Shown here piece after piece: positions 24,350-32,874 of a stretch of 64,000 nucleotides of DNA; the stretch's first letter is position 1; every line of letters begins with the position of its first letter. Under the pieces are notes generated by a model. That model saw only the letters and a list, made by a program, of their open reading frames with translations. It did not search any database and was not told the DNA's origin. The translations under genes were made by a program, and so were the position numbers. Source of the stretch: Streptomyces halobius (lineage in GTDB: Bacteria > Actinomycetota > Actinomycetes > Streptomycetales > Streptomycetaceae); assembly GCF_023277745.1 (NCBI RefSeq), contig NZ_CP086322.1:3596001-3660000 (forward strand), read 5' to 3'.

Positions 24350-26251
24350 TCACGTACGCGCACCTCCCCCACACCCCTCGACTCCCCCGAACCCCCCGGC
24401 GCCGGCCGACACCCCCGCTACCCAACAGGCTGTCTCCGCAAGTCCCTTGGCCCGCATCCCGGCGCCCCCCTCAACGGCCTCCCGGGCCTCCGGCGTCGCC
24501 CAGCTCGGCGTATGGCCGGCCGGACGGGCCGCCGAACGCGCGGCGGCAGGCGCGACCCAGCGGCCCGGGACATGGGATTCGGCGGGACGGGCGAACGGCT
24601 GTGGTACGCCCTGCGCGTCCACCGCGCGATACGCCGCCGGGCGGCCCGGAGCGCGCGAGATCAGCTCCAGATAGATGCCACGAAATGCCGTGATGTTCTG
24701 CTCGGCGGTGAACAGTTCGAGCGCCCGCGCGCGAGCCGCCGCGCCCAGCCGCGCCCTGCGCTCCGGGTCGCCGAGCAGCGCGCCGACGGCATCGGCGAGA
24801 GCGCGGGGATTGCGCGGCGGGACCACCAGCCCCGTGCCGCCGATGACTTCGCACACCGCGCCGACATCGGTCGACACCGTGGCGCGTCCGCAGAACATCG
24901 CTTCCACCAGGGAGCGCGGAAAACCCTCGACGACACTGGAGAGGACCACGACCGAGGCGGAGGCGTACGCGTCCTCCACGGTCGGCGCCTCCGGGCCGCC
25001 GATCTCCTCGAAACTGACCGGGTTCTCGCCGATGGTGCGGGCATCGGCCGCCTCGTCGGGGAAGAGCTGGGCGGCCAGCGCCCGGCAGTGCGCGAAGTAC
25101 CCGGGCGCCTCCGGGTCACGGCCGACCCCGCCGATGATCCGCAGCGTGGCCGCCGGCTCGGCCTTGCGGATCTCCGCGAAGGCGTGCAGCAGCGCGAAGA
25201 GGTCCTTGGCGGGCTCGACCGCCCCGATCCAGACCAGCGTCTTACCGTCGTCCGCCTCGGCCTCGGCGACCGAGGCGAAGCGGTCGGCGTCCATGCCCGG
25301 GTAGACCGTGCGCAGCCGGTCCCGGTCCGCGCCGCAGCGCTGCTGCCAGCGCCGGGCGTGGGTGTTGCCGGGGGTGATCAGCGCCGCCTGTGCGTACGTC
25401 TCGGCGGCCAGCGCTCCCTGGAAGGCGGCGAGCAGCGCGCGCACGGACGCGCTGAGCGGCGCCGCGGCGCGCGCGAGATAGTGCTCGCGCAGCCGTACGC
25501 CGTACTCGGTGACCAGCAGCGGGATCCCGAAGAAGCGTTTGGCCAACAGACCGGGCAGGGCCGCCGCACCGCCGGATGTGGCATGGCAGAGGTCCACACC
25601 GCCGAGCCCCGGGTCGTAGGCGTCGCCGTACCAGTCCAACGACAGCGGGCGCAGCGCGAGTTCGAGGTGTTCGGTGACCGCTAAGAGGTCCTGGACCTGT
25701 GCGCCGTGCGCGGCGGGCAGCGCACGGCGGCCCCGGCAGGCGCGCTCCAGGATGCGCACGGCGTCCTCGGAGCGGAGCAGCGTGGGCAGCCCGCCGTGTT
25801 CGCGGGCCAGCTCGGCGAGCCCGTAAAGTCCGGCGGCGAAACGGTCCGCCTTCCCGGCGGCGGAGCCGTCGGGGCCCCCGGCCGCCTCGGGCGGCACCTC
25901 GCCGGAAGGCGGCGGCACCCCGCCGGAAGGCTGGGTGCCGAACGCCGCCGCGAGTTCGCCGAAGTGCTCGGCGAAGCGGCGCCGGTCGCGGCGCCCGGCG
26001 GCACGGCCCTTGCGCTCCTCGACGTGCCGACGGTGCTCCTCGGGGAACTCGCCCCACAGCGGCGCCGTCCGCACCAGACGTACGTGCTCCGGCAGCCCGC
26101 ACCAGCCCCGCGCCTCCTGCCGGGCGCCGGTGCTCAGGGCGTACACCTCGAAGTCATGGCCGGTGAGCCCGCGCACGAGCCGGTCGCACCACCCCTGCGA
26201 CTCACCCGACGCATACGGATAACCACCCTCGGACAGCAGCCCCACGCGCAC
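24350..26251 (-). CDS. PelF-like glycosyltransferase (DUF3492 + GT4)
   Basis: 633 aa from GTG 26251. The N-terminal DUF3492 domain starts with the typical 'LLSEGGYPYASGESQGW', followed by a GT4 Rossmann domain with 'LVWIGAVEPAKD', 'LRIIGG' and the donor-site 'SSVVEGFPRSLVEAM' with the E-x7-E pattern. This fusion is that of PelF, the cytosolic polymerase-type glycosyltransferase of Pel exopolysaccharide. A Pro/Ala/Gly-rich extension of about 100 residues at the C-terminus is not part of the family. It is probably the first gene of the locus, behind a long repeat-rich spacer. Confidence 0.85.
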   Translation of the reverse strand: MRVGLLSEGGYPYASGESQGWCDRLVRGLTGHDFEVYALSTGARQEARGWCGLPEHVRLVRTAPLWGEFPEEHRRHVEERKGRAAGRRDRRRFAEHFGELAAAFGTQPSGGVPPPSGEVPPEAAGGPDGSAAGKADRFAAGLYGLAELAREHGGLPTLLRSEDAVRILERACRGRRALPAAHGAQVQDLLAVTEHLELALRPLSLDWYGDAYDPGLGGVDLCHATSGGAAALPGLLAKRFFGIPLLVTEYGVRLREHYLARAAAPLSASVRALLAAFQGALAAETYAQAALITPGNTHARRWQQRCGADRDRLRTVYPGMDADRFASVAEAEADDGKTLVWIGAVEPAKDLFALLHAFAEIRKAEPAATLRIIGGVGRDPEAPGYFAHCRALAAQLFPDEAADARTIGENPVSFEEIGGPEAPTVEDAYASASVVVLSSVVEGFPRSLVEAMFCGRATVSTDVGAVCEVIGGTGLVVPPRNPRALADAVGALLGDPERRARLGAAARARALELFTAEQNITAFRGIYLELISRAPGRPAAYRAVDAQGVPQPFARPAESHVPGRWVAPAAARSAARPAGHTPSWATPEAREAVEGGAGMRAKGLAETACWVAGVSAGAGGFGGVEGCGGGART

Positions 26252-26332
26252 GAGTGCACCCCCGTCCTTCCTTGTCGGCGTCCCTGCGCGACGGTCTCCC
26301 CGTCACCTGCAGGAAGAAGTTACGCAAAGGGC

Positions 26333-26370
26333 CCGGTGGTGCGATGGACGGTTGTCCATCGCACCACCGG
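26333..26370. terminator. perfect 17-bp hairpin upstream of the glycosyltransferase
   Basis: CCGGTGGTGCGATGGAC, loop GGTT, GTCCATCGCACCACCGG. A long perfect palindrome in the spacer 26252-26957. It could be a terminator insulating the locus or an operator for its promoter. Confidence 0.6.
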
Positions 26371-26380
26371 AAGGGGTGAA

Positions 26381-26405
26381 CCCTCGTGACTTCGCGTCAC
26401 GAGGG
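26381..26405. repeat. 10-bp hairpin CCCTCGTGAC / GTCACGAGGG
   Basis: A perfect inverted repeat with five-base loop, ten bases beyond the previous hairpin. The two together look like a double terminator or an operator pair. Confidence 0.5.
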
Positions 26406-26439
26406 GCGTTTGGGTGGGCTATGTCTCGCCGCGGCTTGT

Positions 26440-26680
26440 TCCCGCCGCTTTCGACCGCCCCGCCGTAGAGGTCCGCTGCGCGTTGCCTGCGCCCCACGCT
26501 TTTGGCTGTCCCGCCGTGAGGGTTTGCCTGCGGCAGGCCTGAACCGACGTCTTTGGCTGTCCCGCCGTGACGCTTGCTGCGAGCTGTGTTCCGCTGCGCG
26601 GGGCTGTTCGGCAGCGGCACCGGCCCTCCGGACTCCGTCCTGCGGACCGGCACCTCCCGAAGGGGTGGGAAGAAGACCGG
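26440..26680 (+). repeat. dispersed intergenic repeat, copy 1a
   Basis: A block with units TTTGGCTGTCCCGCCGTGA, CTGCGCGGGGCTG, CGGACTCCGTCCTGCGG (26629-26645) and a CCTCCCGA...GGTGGGA hairpin. It is the mirror of copy 1b and is shared with 55.80-56.03 kb. No coding sign. Confidence 0.7.
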
Positions 26681-26739
26681 TGGGGGCCATGTAGCCGGTC
26701 ATGTGCACCCTGTGGCCCCGGACACAGACACCCCACAGA

Positions 26740-26960
26740 CCACATGGGGCCCCACCGGCCCCATTCCCCCACCGTCGGGAGGGGAACGGGCCGCAGGACG
26801 GAGTCCGGAGGCCCGTCACCGCACCCGAAAACCCACGCCCGCCGCAGGCGCAACGGCGAAACACCCCCACGGCGGGACAGCCAAAACGTCAGCTCAAGCC
26901 CGCCGCAGGCGACCCCCTACGGCAGGGAAGCCGAAAACGGCGAGCGACCAAGCCGGCCTA
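26740..26960 (-). repeat. dispersed intergenic repeat, copy 1b (inverted)
   Basis: The same modules as copy 1a in reverse orientation: CCGCAGGACGGAGTCCG at 26791-26807 and ACGGCGGGACAGCCAAAA near 26871-26888. It runs into the stop of the DUF3152 gene. Copies 1a and 1b face each other tail to tail around 26700-26740. Confidence 0.7.
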
Positions 26961-28460
26961 TGGATAAGGCCACGCGTTCGGCCGACAACTGACCCCATCA
27001 GTCGTCAAGAACTTCGTCTGCTGCATCATCACCGGCGCCGGCGCCCCCGGCCGGGAACACACCTCGTGGTTGCGGCCGAGGCGGTGGCCGACCTCGTGGT
27101 TGATGAGCATCTGGCGGTAGGCGTGCACCTTGTCGTCGCCGTAGGTCTGCGCGCCCTGTGCCCACCGGTATGCGTTGATCATGACCCGGTCGGTCGCCGC
27201 CGAGTCGCAGGAGACATTGTCCTCGGTGGTGTCCAGACCGGACTTGGCGCACCAGGCGGCGGTCGTTCCAGGGCTCGCGAGCGTGATCACGAAATCGGCG
27301 TCGCCCGACCCGACCCGCTGGAAGGTCCGCTGTCCGCCGTGCGCCCAACTCCGTTCGTCGTTGAGGGTCTTGTGCACCGCGTCGGCGAACAGTTCGCCGT
27401 CCAGCGGCAGTCCCTCCTCGACGTCGACGCGATAGCGCAGCACCTTGCCCCGCCCCGGCGCCCTGGCGTCCCCGCCGGTCGCCTTGAAGCGGCCACTGGC
27501 GGTCAGCTTCGCGTCCAGCGGGAAGACCTGGGCCATCTTCTGGTCGTACGTGGCGGGTTTGGCGTCCTGCGGCGGGCGGGGCCGCGACCGGGATGCCCCG
27601 TCGTCGGTCCCGTCCGCGCGGTCCGGTCCGCTCCGCGCCTGCGCCGCGTCGCCGTTGTTGTGCCGGTCGGCGACCTGGCCGGCGATGACCACGGCGAGCA
27701 CCGTGGTGACGGCGGCGGCCGCAGCGCCGGTGAACGTCCGACCCCCCTTGGGACCCTTCTTGCCGTCCGGCGGTGCGTCCTCGTCGTCGAACGGCCCGTC
27801 CGGAGCGGCCGGTTCCGGGTCCGCCGGGCCGCCGGACTCCGCGCCGAGCGCGGTCGTCCCCTCCCGGTCGAAGACCACCGACCGGCCGGTGAACCGGCCA
27901 CCGGGTGGCAACCCGTCCGCCCCGGCGGCCCGTTCACCGGGTGTCCCGGCGTGCGGGCCCGTCTCCGGTGCGCCGGCGCGGAACACACCGTCGTCCTCGA
28001 AGGCGTCCAGATATTCGCGGCGCGGCCCGCTCGGGGGCGGACCCAGCGGTGCGCCAAGAGGTGCGCCGGGGGCACCAGGTGCACCGGATGCGCCGAAGGC
28101 CACCGGGCCGCTCGCGACGCCGCCCCCCGCTCCGCCGGCCGGCCCGAATCCGCTCCCCCCGGCCCCGTCCGCAGCGCGCGGACGGGGCACCCTCGGCGTG
28201 CCCTGGACGGGCGTCCTCCCGGGGTGCGTGCCCCAGCCGCCGCCCGGCTCCCGCTGTTCGGGGTGGCCGCCGCGCACCCCGGTGCCGGGGGGCCCGGCCG
28301 GTCCGCGCCGGCGCCGTCCCTGCCCCGGGGCGGGCAGCGCACCACCGGCCGGATCGGCCGGATCGCCCCCCGTACCCCAGGAGTCAGCCGGGGGAGTCCC
28401 CCCATCCTCCGGACCGCCGGCTGCGGTCTTCGGCCCGGGTCGGCGGCTATGGCGTCCCAC
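26958..28460 (-). CDS. DUF3152 membrane-anchored zincin-like protein
   Basis: 500 aa. A long Pro/Gly-rich, disordered N-terminus (1-240), one membrane helix (about 245-265), then an extracellular DUF3152 domain (about 310-500). The domain holds HEVGHRLGRNHE, an extended HExxHxxGxxH zinc site, so it is very probably a metallopeptidase of the metzincin type. Extracellular cysteines ('WCAKSG', 'NVSCDS', 'EVCSRP', 'GVSCRP') may form disulfides. Homologue Rv3207c has the same neighbourhood. Seven bases separate it from the hydrolase gene upstream, so they are likely one operon. Substrate unknown. Confidence 0.88.
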   Translation of the reverse strand: MGRHSRRPGPKTAAGGPEDGGTPPADSWGTGGDPADPAGGALPAPGQGRRRRGPAGPPGTGVRGGHPEQREPGGGWGTHPGRTPVQGTPRVPRPRAADGAGGSGFGPAGGAGGGVASGPVAFGASGAPGAPGAPLGAPLGPPPSGPRREYLDAFEDDGVFRAGAPETGPHAGTPGERAAGADGLPPGGRFTGRSVVFDREGTTALGAESGGPADPEPAAPDGPFDDEDAPPDGKKGPKGGRTFTGAAAAAVTTVLAVVIAGQVADRHNNGDAAQARSGPDRADGTDDGASRSRPRPPQDAKPATYDQKMAQVFPLDAKLTASGRFKATGGDARAPGRGKVLRYRVDVEEGLPLDGELFADAVHKTLNDERSWAHGGQRTFQRVGSGDADFVITLASPGTTAAWCAKSGLDTTEDNVSCDSAATDRVMINAYRWAQGAQTYGDDKVHAYRQMLINHEVGHRLGRNHEVCSRPGAPAPVMMQQTKFLTTDGVSCRPNAWPYP

Positions 28461-28467
28461 TGGCCTG

Positions 28468-29514
28468 TCAGCTCCTGCCCGCGTCGACGGTTATCTCGGT
28501 CGGTTCGGTCGTCGCGCCGTCCAGCAGTTCGCGGAAGGCCCGCGCCACCGCCTCCGGATACTCCATCATCGCCACATGTCCCGCCTCCGGCAGGGTCAGC
28601 AGCCGGGAGCCGCGGAACGCCGCGGCCGCCCGTCGCGCCATCCGGTGGGAGACCAGGCGATCGCGTCCACCGTAGACGAGCAGGGTCGGCGCCAGGACGC
28701 GCTCTGCCTGACGCCACAAATTGTGCTGTCCGCCGAGGGTGTACGCGTTCACCAGCCCGCGCGCCGAACGCTCCATCACCTCCCAGAAATAAGGGAGTTC
28801 GAGCCGCCGCGCGAATTCGTCGACCGCGGAGTCGAACCCTTCGGGGGTGACCTGGGCGGGGTCGCCGTAGCAGAGCGCCAGCACTTCGCGGGTGCGGCGC
28901 TCGGGCGTCCAGTCGTGGGTGAGCCGGCTGAAGAGCCGGGCGACGCCGGGGACCGCGAGCAGGGCCGTGGGCACCGCCGCCAGCTGCGGCCGCAGCTCGG
29001 GCAGCGCCGGCGAGATCAGCGTCAGGGTGCGGACGAGGTCCGGGCGGACCGCCGCCACTCGGGTCGACGCGGCGCCGCCGAGCGAATTGCCGATGAGGTG
29101 GACGGGGCCGTGACCGGACGCGTCGAGATAGCGGATGACCGCGCGCGCCTGCGCGGAGACGGAGTGGTTGCCGTCCTCCGGCGGTGGTGAGGCGCCGAAG
29201 CCGGGCAGGTCCAGGGCCTCTCCGTCCACCCGGTCGGCGAGCAGCGGCATCAGGGCGGACCAGTTCCGCGACGAGCCGCCGAGGCCGTGGACGTAGAGCG
29301 CGCGCTCGCGGGGCCTGCGGGACCCGGCGTCGCCGTACTCCCCGTCGCCGTCCTGCCCCGAAGGGGTCCCGGCCGGTGCCCGGACCGTCAGCGTCAGCCG
29401 TGGCAGGGTCACGGTGCGTACCGTCTCCGCCGGGCCCGCCTGGGGGCCGGGGCCGGCTGGCGGCACCGGAAGGGCGGCGGCGGACCCGGTGTCCGGCGAC
29501 TCGGTCGAAGACAT
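28468..29514 (-). CDS. alpha/beta hydrolase
   Basis: 348 aa. Oxyanion region 'LYVHGLGGSSRNW', nucleophile elbow GNSLGG, a late acidic residue in 'LLVYGGRDRLVSH' and the catalytic His in 'EAGHVAMMEYPE'. The first 65 residues are Pro/Ala-rich and variable. Family members hydrolyse esters or C-C bonds; the substrate cannot be predicted. It is the upstream partner of the DUF3152 gene. The ATG at 29514 lacks a strong ribosome-binding site. In M. tuberculosis a lipase gene (lipV) is nearby, but homology to it is not established here. Confidence 0.85.
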   Translation of the reverse strand: MSSTESPDTGSAAALPVPPAGPGPQAGPAETVRTVTLPRLTLTVRAPAGTPSGQDGDGEYGDAGSRRPRERALYVHGLGGSSRNWSALMPLLADRVDGEALDLPGFGASPPPEDGNHSVSAQARAVIRYLDASGHGPVHLIGNSLGGAASTRVAAVRPDLVRTLTLISPALPELRPQLAAVPTALLAVPGVARLFSRLTHDWTPERRTREVLALCYGDPAQVTPEGFDSAVDEFARRLELPYFWEVMERSARGLVNAYTLGGQHNLWRQAERVLAPTLLVYGGRDRLVSHRMARRAAAAFRGSRLLTLPEAGHVAMMEYPEAVARAFRELLDGATTEPTEITVDAGRS

Positions 29515-29673
29515 GGAGTCGATGTTACGAGACGATCACGCCTCCCGATCGTGTGTTCGCGGTCACATACCGCATCGCGCCGCCACAGCCGCTCTCCTAC
29601 GCTCGTATCTAGAGCAGCCGCCCCGGCCCCTGCTTCCTGGGCACCGGCCGTGAACGCGAGAGAGGGAGCCACC

Positions 29674-29892
29674 ATGCCCGTCGACCCGACCGATCCGGAC
29701 ACCTTCGAGGACGAGGCAACCGCGACCGATATCGACGTGGAGGCGCCGGAAGCGGACGCCGCGGAACAGCACACCGAGCTCGCACCGCAGCGCGACGAAG
29801 CCCCCGCCGGCGCCGACCCGGACTCCGCGAACGAGGCGGATCGCGCCGAACAGGCCCGTGTCGTAGAACTCAACGAAGACGAATACCGATGA
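29674..29892 (+). CDS. small acidic protein (72 aa), unknown function
   Basis: ATG with GAGGGAG six bases upstream. The product is strongly acidic (about 22 Asp/Glu), has no cysteine and looks intrinsically disordered, ending in 'ELNEDEYR'. The start is fixed by the ribosome-binding site; longer frames upstream are not coding. A -10-like TACGCT or TATCTA lies near 29598-29611. It is divergent from the hydrolase and precedes the FasR-type regulator. I do not recognise a family; acidic tails like this often bind basic partners. Confidence 0.65.
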   Translation: MPVDPTDPDTFEDEATATDIDVEAPEADAAEQHTELAPQRDEAPAGADPDSANEADRAEQARVVELNEDEYR

Positions 29893-30040
29893 CCTGGGCC
29901 GTTATGTCGCCTTACGGCGGCCCTCCCGGACAGAATTTCTCACCGCTGACCGCGCACAGCCGGGTTACCCAAAAGTACGATGGCGGGCGCGGTGCACCAT
30001 CTCGTGCGGACCGCATACGGAACGACTTCTGGGAGGCAGC

Positions 30041-30691
30041 GTGAGCGCCATCGAGCAGACCGAGGCGGCACGCCCGCGGGGCACACGCCTGCCACGCCGC
30101 GCCCGGCGCAACCAGCTTCTGGGCGCGGCCCAGGAAGTGTTCGTCGCGCAGGGCTACCACTCGGCCGCGATGGACGACATCGCCGAGCGGGCGGGCGTCA
30201 GCAAGCCGGTGCTCTACCAGCACTTCCCGGGCAAGCTGGAGCTCTATCTGGCGCTGCTGGACCAGCACTGCGAGTCACTGCTGCAATCGGTACGGACCGC
30301 GCTGGAGTCGACGACCGACAACAAGCAGCGGGTCGCCGCGACGATGGACGCCTACTTCGCGTACGTCGAGGATCCGGGCGGCGCCTTCCGGCTGGTCTTC
30401 GAGTCGGACCTGACCAATGAGCCGGCCGTCCGGGAGCGAGTGGACAAGGTGTCGCTGGAGTGCGCCGAGGCGATCAGCGCGGTGATCGCCGAGGACACCG
30501 GTCTGTCGCGGAACGAGTCGATGCTGCTGGCCGTGGGCCTGGGCGGGGTCTCCCAGGTGGTGGCGCGCTACTGGCTCTCCTCGGACAGCCAGGTGCCGCG
30601 GGACACCGCGGTGCAGCTGCTGACCTCTCTCGCCTGGCGGGGCATCGCCGGTTTCCCGCTGCACGGCAGCGAGCCGCCCCAACCACACTGA
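30041..30691 (+). CDS. TetR-family regulator, FasR-like
   Basis: 216 aa, GTG start. N-terminal TetR helix-turn-helix (about residues 20-65) with 'AGVSKPVLYQHFPGKLELY', nearly the same as in M. tuberculosis FasR (Rv3208), and a C-terminal ligand domain with 'FRLVFESDLTNEPAV'. Rv3208 controls fatty acid synthase genes in response to acyl-CoA. The synteny with DUF3107 (Rv3208A) supports orthology, but Streptomyces has a different fatty-acid regulator (also named FasR) elsewhere, so targets may differ. A TACGAT -10 lies at about 29977 in the leader. Confidence 0.85.
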   Translation: MSAIEQTEAARPRGTRLPRRARRNQLLGAAQEVFVAQGYHSAAMDDIAERAGVSKPVLYQHFPGKLELYLALLDQHCESLLQSVRTALESTTDNKQRVAATMDAYFAYVEDPGGAFRLVFESDLTNEPAVRERVDKVSLECAEAISAVIAEDTGLSRNESMLLAVGLGGVSQVVARYWLSSDSQVPRDTAVQLLTSLAWRGIAGFPLHGSEPPQPH

Positions 30692-30833
30692 CCTTGTTCG
30701 CTGCGGGCGTTGCCCGTGACGTCCTGTCCGTCCCCGCACCCGGCTAATGTGTGCTGCGTACGGCACGGATCGTGGCCGCGTACCCGCCCTTGCCTTCGCA
30801 GGGGAACCCCAGACCGTCGGAGGGACATAAGCC

Positions 30834-31061
30834 GTGGAGGTCAAGATCGGTGTGCAGCACGCGCCCCGCGAGATCACTCTTGAGAGCGGGCAGTCTGCCG
30901 AGGATGTCGAGCGCGCGGTGGCCGAGGCGCTGGGCGGCAAGTCAACGGTGCTGACCCTCGTGGACGACCACGGCCGCAAGGTCCTGGTCCCCTCGGAGCG
31001 GCTGGCCTACGTGGAGATCGGCGAGCCGACCGCCCGCAAGGTCGGGTTCGGCACGCTCTGA
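30834..31061 (+). CDS. DUF3107 small protein (Rv3208A/TB9.4 family)
   Basis: 75 aa, GTG preceded by GGAGGG. Starts MEVKIGVQ and is followed by conserved 'VPSERLAYVEIG' and 'RKVGFG', the whole DUF3107 domain. Function unknown; nearly universal in actinobacteria and always near the FasR-type TetR gene. Probably an ATP-independent small cytosolic protein. Followed by a strong hairpin, so it ends the transcription unit. Confidence 0.9.
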   Translation: MEVKIGVQHAPREITLESGQSAEDVERAVAEALGGKSTVLTLVDDHGRKVLVPSERLAYVEIGEPTARKVGFGTL

Positions 31062-31093
31062 GCGCCGCGGCGGACGACATCCGCTCAAGGACG

Positions 31094-31134
31094 AGGGCGG
31101 CGGCCCGGAGGACTCTCCTCCGGGCCGCCGCCCT
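31094..31134 (+). terminator. strong hairpin after the DUF3107 gene
   Basis: A perfect 19-bp stem (AGGGCGGCGGCCCGGAGGA / TCCTCCGGGCCGCCGCCCT) with a CTC loop, 33 bases after the stop. Confidence 0.85.
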
Positions 31135-31300
31135 TCGCGTTCCCGGTTCCGGCCCGGTGCCCGCCGTTCGCGTCGTCCCGCTGCGCTGATCAGGAAGCGC
31201 CGGGGGCGGGAGGGTTGCTGACGGAGGCCCTTGGGTACGACCGCCTACGACCGATTTGTTCGCCCATGAGAATCGGCCGTGCCCTGCGGGAGGGAACTGC

Positions 31301-31591
31301 ATGATCTGGGAAGCGCTCGGCGCCGTGCTCGTCGGGTTCGCCATCGCCCTCGGCGCCACGCGCCGGCTGTCCGGCCACTTCACCTCGCGCCCCCTGACGC
31401 TGGCCACGGGCCCGGTCGCCGCGCTGTTCGGCGCGCTGCTGACCCGGTCGATCCTCGGTCCGGGGTATCCGGTCCAGGTCATGGTCGCCGCGCTGGCCAT
31501 GAGCGTGGCTCTGCTCTCGGTCCTGATCCGCCCGCCGCACCACCGGCTGCGCCGCCCGGGGGCCCCGCTGAAGGGTCACCGGACGGCCTGA
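31301..31591 (+). CDS. small membrane protein (96 aa)
   Basis: ATG with GGAGGG six bases upstream. Three hydrophobic helices (about residues 1-20, 30-50, 56-76) joined by short basic loops; the C-terminus is basic. It could be a GlsB/YeaQ-like small membrane protein, but the match is weak. The position corresponds to that of Rv3209, though similarity is not evident. Converges on the ferritin-like gene. Confidence 0.7.
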   Translation: MIWEALGAVLVGFAIALGATRRLSGHFTSRPLTLATGPVAALFGALLTRSILGPGYPVQVMVAALAMSVALLSVLIRPPHHRLRRPGAPLKGHRTA

Positions 31592-31698
31592 GGACTCCCG
31601 GGCGGGCCGCCGGACCACAGGTTCCCCGTACGGCAACGGACCGGCGCCCGCGAGGGGCAGCCGGTCCGCTCGTCACGTCCGTACGCGGGCTCCGCCGT

Positions 31699-32436
31699 TT
31701 ACGCGGCCAGCCCCAGCGCCGCCATCCGCTTGGTGTGCGCCTCGGTGATCCGGGAGAACATCCGCCCCACCTCGGCCAGATCGAAGCCGTCGGCCACCCC
31801 GCCCACCAGCATCGTGGAGAGCGAGTCGCGCTCCGCGACCACCCGCTGCGCCTGCGAGAGCGCCTCCCCCATCAGCCGCCGCGCCCACAGCGCCAGCCGC
31901 CCGCCGACCCGCGGGTCGGCCTCGATCGCCGCCCGGACCTTCTCCACGGCGAACGACGCGTGCCCGGTGTCGTCCAGGACGGCCAGCACCAGATCGCGGG
32001 TGTCGGAGTCCAGCCGGGCCGCCACCTCGCGGTAGAAGTCACTGGCGATCGAGTCCCCGACATACGCCTTGACCAGGCCCTCCAGCCAGTCCGACGGCGC
32101 GGTCTGGCGGTGGAACTCGTCCAGGGCGGCGGCGAACGGCTCCATCGCCTCGTTCGGCTCCGCCTCGATCTGCGCGAGCCGCTCCCGCAACCGCTCGAAG
32201 TGGTGGAATTCGGCCGATGCCATCTTGGCCAGTTCCGCCTTGTCGTCCATCGTCGGCGCGAGCTTGGCGTCCTCGGCCAGGCGCTCGAAGGCGGACAGCT
32301 CGCCGTACGCGAGCGCGCCGAGGAGATCGATCACGGCCGCCCGGTAGTGCGGTTCGGCGGATGCCTGCGCCCAGTCCTGGGCAGCGATCCCGGTGTGTTC
32401 TTGCGCGTCAGCAGCGGCGTTGTCAGACGTTCCCAT
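31699..32436 (-). CDS. ferritin-like (MiaE-type) four-helix protein
   Basis: 245 aa from the ATG at 32436. It has the ferritin-like repeats 'LGALAYGELSAFERL' and 'ASAEFHHFERL' in the first half and 'DTGHASFAVEKV' later, matching Glu/His spacing of a di-iron carboxylate site. Family members include tRNA hydroxylase MiaE and oxidases; the actinobacterial branch (Rv3210c) has unknown substrate. It is divergent from the DEAD-box helicase gene as in M. tuberculosis. Confidence 0.82.
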   Translation of the reverse strand: MGTSDNAAADAQEHTGIAAQDWAQASAEPHYRAAVIDLLGALAYGELSAFERLAEDAKLAPTMDDKAELAKMASAEFHHFERLRERLAQIEAEPNEAMEPFAAALDEFHRQTAPSDWLEGLVKAYVGDSIASDFYREVAARLDSDTRDLVLAVLDDTGHASFAVEKVRAAIEADPRVGGRLALWARRLMGEALSQAQRVVAERDSLSTMLVGGVADGFDLAEVGRMFSRITEAHTKRMAALGLAA

Positions 32437-32601
32437 GACCGGCACAATAACCCGCTCCGCGGCCCGGGGAAGGGGCTGCCCGGCCACTCCCACCACCCCT
32501 GTGCCCGCGGCCGTCCGGCCCGCCGCGCGCGGTCCCGCAGCGGCGTGACGCATCCCTCACCCATACAAGTCTTCGGATGCCGCGCCGCATCCGGGGTACA
32601 G

Positions 32602-32630
32602 TGCTATAAGACCTGCCGAGCTTCGGCAGG
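32602..32630 (+). promoter_or_regulatory. extended -10 promoter and leader hairpin of the DEAD-box gene
   Basis: TGCTATAAG (extended -10, 32602-32610) is followed by the hairpin CCTGCCGA / TCGGCAGG at 32612-32630. Start near 32617 would give an untranslated leader of about 258 bases before the helicase gene, which recalls cold-shock RNA helicase genes with long regulatory leaders. Confidence 0.55.
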
Positions 32631-32874
32631 CCGTTCCACGAATGCGGATGCCCGGTCGGTGGCCCGATCGGCTCCAAACCGACCGCCCTCCCCCGCGGCG
32701 CGTACGCGACGTACGCACAGCAGGAGGGACACCGCTCGCGGCACGAGTGCCTGAGCGTTGGCAGTGGTCCCGCGCCATCCGGCTCTTTCAGGTCGGCCCC
32801 GTACGAACCCGTACGACGGCACGGTACGACCCCCTTCGCCGCCTCACGCCGCGTCTCACAGAAGAGGCAAGATT

